Position numbers and translations under genes: made by a program
DNA from: Loxodes magnus
Taxonomy: Eukaryota; Ciliophora; Karyorelictea; Loxodida; Loxodidae
Assembly: GCA_946699065.1 (NCBI GenBank)
Contig: CAMPDV010000250.1
Coordinates: forward strand, 62,001-126,000
Length of the DNA: 64,000 bases
Direction: 5' to 3'
Notes under the pieces: model-generated
What the model saw: only the letters and a program-made list of their open reading frames with translations
Database searches by the model: none
What the model was told of the DNA's origin: nothing
Shown: positions 60,696 to 64,000 of the stretch, one piece after another
Position numbering within the stretch: the first letter of the stretch is position 1
Layout of the letters: the number at the start of each line of letters is the position of its first letter

Positions 60696-61592
60696 TTTTT
60701 TTTTTACTTTTCAATTAAATAAAAGAGCTAATTTAAATGAAAAGTGTAAATAGTTTATTTATCTTATAGCTATTCTTTATAATAAGCTGAATATAAATAC
60801 TTTCTTAATATTTATTAGAGAGTTATTTTAATTAATAATCCTTTAGAAAAATAAAATTTTAAGTAAAACTTAATTTTAATTTTATGAATATAATTATTTA
60901 GAGAAATATGATATCCTTGCATATCTTTATTTATAATTCCATATATATTTAGTGCATTTATTTAAATATATAGTGTATACTTAATAGTCTCCTATATAAA
61001 ATATAGACCTGAGATGACTTAGAAATCTTTCTGAAAAAATAAGCTAAATGAAGAAATACAGTCTGAATTTGAATTGTTGATTAAGATGTAGAAATATAAA
61101 TATGTTAGGTTACTTAATATAGTGGCTGATTAGTAAGATTGATAAAGAATTGTATATTAGTATATTAGTATATTTGGATATTAGTTGGTGAAAATAAAGA
61201 GAAAATATATGAAATGATATTAAAGTTAATGAGTTATTTGATAATTGAAGTATTACATAAACTTATTTTAATTATTAATAATTAAAATTTCTAATTGTTA
61301 GTTTAATAAAACAGATTAATAAAAAGAACCTTGCTCCTTCAAAGATAACCATATTTCGTTATACTTAAATATTTGTCTATTATTTACAACAAGGAAACTA
61401 AAATTAAGAAAATATCATTTTTACGTCATTTAAACAAGGCAGAACTACTAGAATAAAACTAAGATTAACTCTAAGATTCAATACTAACAAAGATATAGCA
61501 GTAAAAACAAAACTACTAAGATAATAATTAAGTGAAGAGTCAATTTTATTTATACGCCCCTTTATTATCACTAGGGAAAATTTACTTTTACT
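60696..61592. other. AT-rich C-type spacer (unit 3)
   Basis: Equivalent of 19890-20779, resuming after the zinc-knuckle element. No gene supported. Confidence 0.45.
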
Positions 61593-62345
61593 ATGAAGGG
61601 ATGTTGAAACTATTAAGAAATCAGATATTTAATTATACTTTTCATAAAAGTAAAATAGGAAATTATGCCTTTTCTATTGGAAAAAATTAATAACGTAAGC
61701 ATAAACTCTAAAAGGAATTACAAAATTAATTCTCAGAAAATGAGATTTAAAAGTTTAAGTCATAGAATCAGATTAAAAATAAGGACTTTGTTATAATAGT
61801 GGTGAAGATTCAACATGAGAATAACTAATTTGAAAAATTAGAAGTAATTCTGAAATGAAAGAGTTAAGTTTGCAAACAAATAGAAGAGAGCTTTAATAAA
61901 TTAACCTATATTTATAATCTATAATCTAAAATAATAATAAATTAGATCACAAGGTATTGATAAGGAGTAAAAGTCTGCTTATATCTATAAGCAGAGAAAT
62001 ATATTAAGATGATAATTATGCAAGAAAAAAGGACACCTACAGTTTTGATATTTAATAAAAGTAAATTATAAAAGAAAAAATAATTAACCAAAGGGAGTTA
62101 AATATATTTCTCGAGAGAATGTAAAATTTATATGAAAAAATTATATTAAGGTAAGAAAATACATGAATCAATAACTGAAAAAACAATAATAAATTAAGTA
62201 AAGTGATAAAATGATTTAAACGATGCAGAATCCTTAAAGAGCAAGAGAAGAACTGAACTAAAGAGAAAGAATAGAAAGAAAAACTTAAACAATTTCAGAA
62301 GCAGTAAGAGAAATTTCATAAAGAACAATAAACATAGACTTCTGA
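61593..62345 (+). mobile_element. fossil coiled-coil/zinc-knuckle-like element, second type (unit 3)
   Basis: Copy of 20780-21532 with silent changes in the first third. A stretch near 61930-61960 is rearranged compared with the other units. Decayed, with perhaps two breaks. Confidence 0.48.
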
Positions 62346-63761
62346 AAACCATGATGATTCTATTAGATAAAGTAAATATATGATTTGAAAATGTATTGAA
62401 GTAATTAGTTAATGAAATAAGATTTAAGGTTTTTTTAAGATGAATGTAATAATGTTATGTAACTAGGATGTATTTATATATGAATTATGTTTGATACTAA
62501 GATATGAGTAAAAGATGTATTTAATGATACTTAGGTTTAGGTTAAAAATGTGATAAAAAGTGTTTTTATAAGAGTTTTGATAATAATATATTGATATATT
62601 GTCTTAATTAAGAGCATATTAATATGATTTAAAAGATAATTAGTTGATATTAGTTTTAGAAGAAAAAGACTTAGCAAAATATTAGTAATATACATTTGTT
62701 TATATTAAGTTGAATATTTGTTTATTAATTACTCTTTTTTAATAACTAGCACAAATGTAAGATGCATTATATTTGATAACAATTTGCACATATATGTGTA
62801 TAGTAAAATAGCTTAATATTGTTATCACAACTAATAATAAAATTCTAATGATTTAATTATAAATTATTATTGTTGAGATATATTAATACTTGATTATCTA
62901 ATTTCTTCTTAGCATAGCTTTTATTAATTGATATTGCTTATTATATTAGTTGATATGAAACAATTAATAATAAGAATAATAAGAGATATAGTAGTATAAA
63001 TATGATTAATTAATAGTATAATAGTATGGATGTTATGACTGCTACTAAAAGGAAGAATATAGATATAATGTTTAGTATTTAGAAGATTGAAATGGCCTAA
63101 ATGTATGTTGTAGTTAGTTTTAAACCATTAATTTGGCTTATTTTCTTAATTATTTAATATATATAACTAGAGTTTTTATTTAATATTAGCAGTATCTATC
63201 TTTATAAACAATATTATAACTCATAAGGATCTTTACAAAGAAGCAAATTATAATAAGAAGTTCTAATATAATTGTATATCAAAACCAATTCAATTACTAA
63301 ATTGAGATAGTTAATAGACTATTTATTATCTATTTAGCTACTTTAACTAGTTACAAACTTATAAATTGCTTTAATTCTAACTAAGTTTATATCCAACTTT
63401 AAATATCAATCACTATTAATATTTCCTATATCAAATACTACCTTAAACAAATAACTAACTAACATCAAACTAGTACCTAGATATTAAGCTTAACCAAACA
63501 TACATTTTCATTCAATATTATTCAAAAAGTAACCACAACAGTAACTTATTTTTATTACAAACTATAAAAACTATTCCTTCAAAACTAATCCTCCTACTTT
63601 AGATTTAGAATTACCTAAAATTAAGTCAAGTAGCTTACGTTAAAGACAGTAAGAATTCTTGCCAAAGTAAAAAAACAATCTAATAAAATTTTGATTCTAT
63701 AGCTGCAATAAAAGGAAATAAAAAAAAAAAGTAAATGTAAGAAAATTTATTATTATTATGT
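62346..63761. other. spacer with skew switch (unit 3)
   Basis: Near-identical to 21533-22947; no gene. Confidence 0.5.
62775..62826. repeat. imperfect hairpin/palindrome (unit 3)
   Basis: Same arms and core as at 21962-22013. Confidence 0.55.
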
Positions 63762-63784
63762 AGAGTGTAGCACCTCGTTGGTCT
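63762..63784 (-). repeat. shared 3' hairpin motif, short form (unit 3)
   Basis: The plus strand starts AGAGTGTAGCACCTCG; its core is closer to the island 2 motif than the other two short forms are. Confidence 0.48.
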
Positions 63785-64000
63785 TTCAATATTAATATTT
63801 GAAATTAAAAAAATGCTCTCATAATTATTGCTATCATTCTAGCCGTCTAATGAGTTATGTCAGTTTCCCAAATGGGCAATCTGCTCATTATAAATTATTC
63901 TCGAATAAAATGTTCCAGTTTTCTTGAATAAGATCCAAATAAGAATTAGTAATTAAATCATTAGTAGACCCGTCAATCAAACGTTCATACTACAAGCTAG
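63785..64000 (-). pseudogene. island 7: diverged relative of island 5 (unit 3), cut by window edge
   Basis: Only its 3' part is in the window. It aligns with 22971-23186 in order; the start lies outside. Confidence 0.4.

Larger units (their letters stand above)
48895..64000. repeat. higher-order repeat, unit 3, rearranged and cut by the right edge
   Basis: F-box copy A and island 2 are followed by a diverged version of the first spacer (53330-56400). Island 1, the intact first fossil, F-box B and its whole spacer are missing. A piece resembling 24120-24830 (about 56940-57640) leads into a further F-box gene. To the right of that gene the C-type spacer resumes at about 60700 after a separate element. 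The window ends inside island 7. Confidence 0.8.

Noticed and set aside
1-64000. CRISPR array, rRNA, tRNA, telomeric repeats, reverse transcriptase
   Set aside because: I scanned by eye for short spaced repeats, conserved rRNA blocks, tRNA B-box, C4A-type repeats and a YADD-like motif and found none convincing.

Overview
The window is about 80% A+T, eukaryotic and highly repetitive. Its genes only make sense if TAA and TAG are read as glutamine. TGA must be read as tryptophan inside genes and as the stop at their ends. Three things show this. Eight paralogous genes share in-frame TGA codons at fixed places and a TGA at the same terminal place. Repeat copies swap TAA/TAG for CAA/CAG at the same in-frame site. 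Seven of the eight paralogues keep lengths divisible by three. This matches the karyorelict ciliate code (NCBI table 27, Loxodes and relatives); a Tetrahymena-type code with TGA only as stop fits less well. No tRNA, rRNA, telomere or CRISPR was seen. Under such a code an open frame is almost no evidence by itself, so calls here rest on paralogue conservation, domain motifs and synonymous change.

Layout. Positions 1-102 hold the 5' end of a single-copy gene on the minus strand. From about 106 to the right edge the DNA is a tandem array with a period near 24.6 kb: unit 1 about 106-24834, unit 2 about 24835-48894, and a rearranged unit 3 from 48895 to the end. A full unit holds three copies (A, B, C) of one F-box/leucine-rich-repeat gene, all on the minus strand, each with its own diverged spacer. 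The array is therefore a higher-order repeat of 7-10 kb monomers. Unit 3 lacks copy B, and its last F-box gene (57818-59656) has an A-type left flank and a C-type right flank.

The spacers carry short GC-richer islands of 200-400 bp in very AT-rich DNA. Some look like small genes, on either strand. Five otherwise different islands end in one shared motif of about 33 bp that can fold into a hairpin. The spacers also hold coiled-coil/zinc-knuckle (Gag- or ORF1-like) fossils of two types, G-rich to C-rich skew switches with a conserved palindrome, a 285-bp segment inverted between units 1 and 2, and presence/absence segments of about 0.4-0.9 kb.

How the genes work together. The F-box/LRR proteins are most simply read as substrate receptors of SCF-type ubiquitin ligases, expanded by unequal exchange and kept in frame. 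No partner genes of a pathway are visible. The islands and zinc-knuckle elements look like mobile or co-amplified passengers whose role cannot be told from this sequence.
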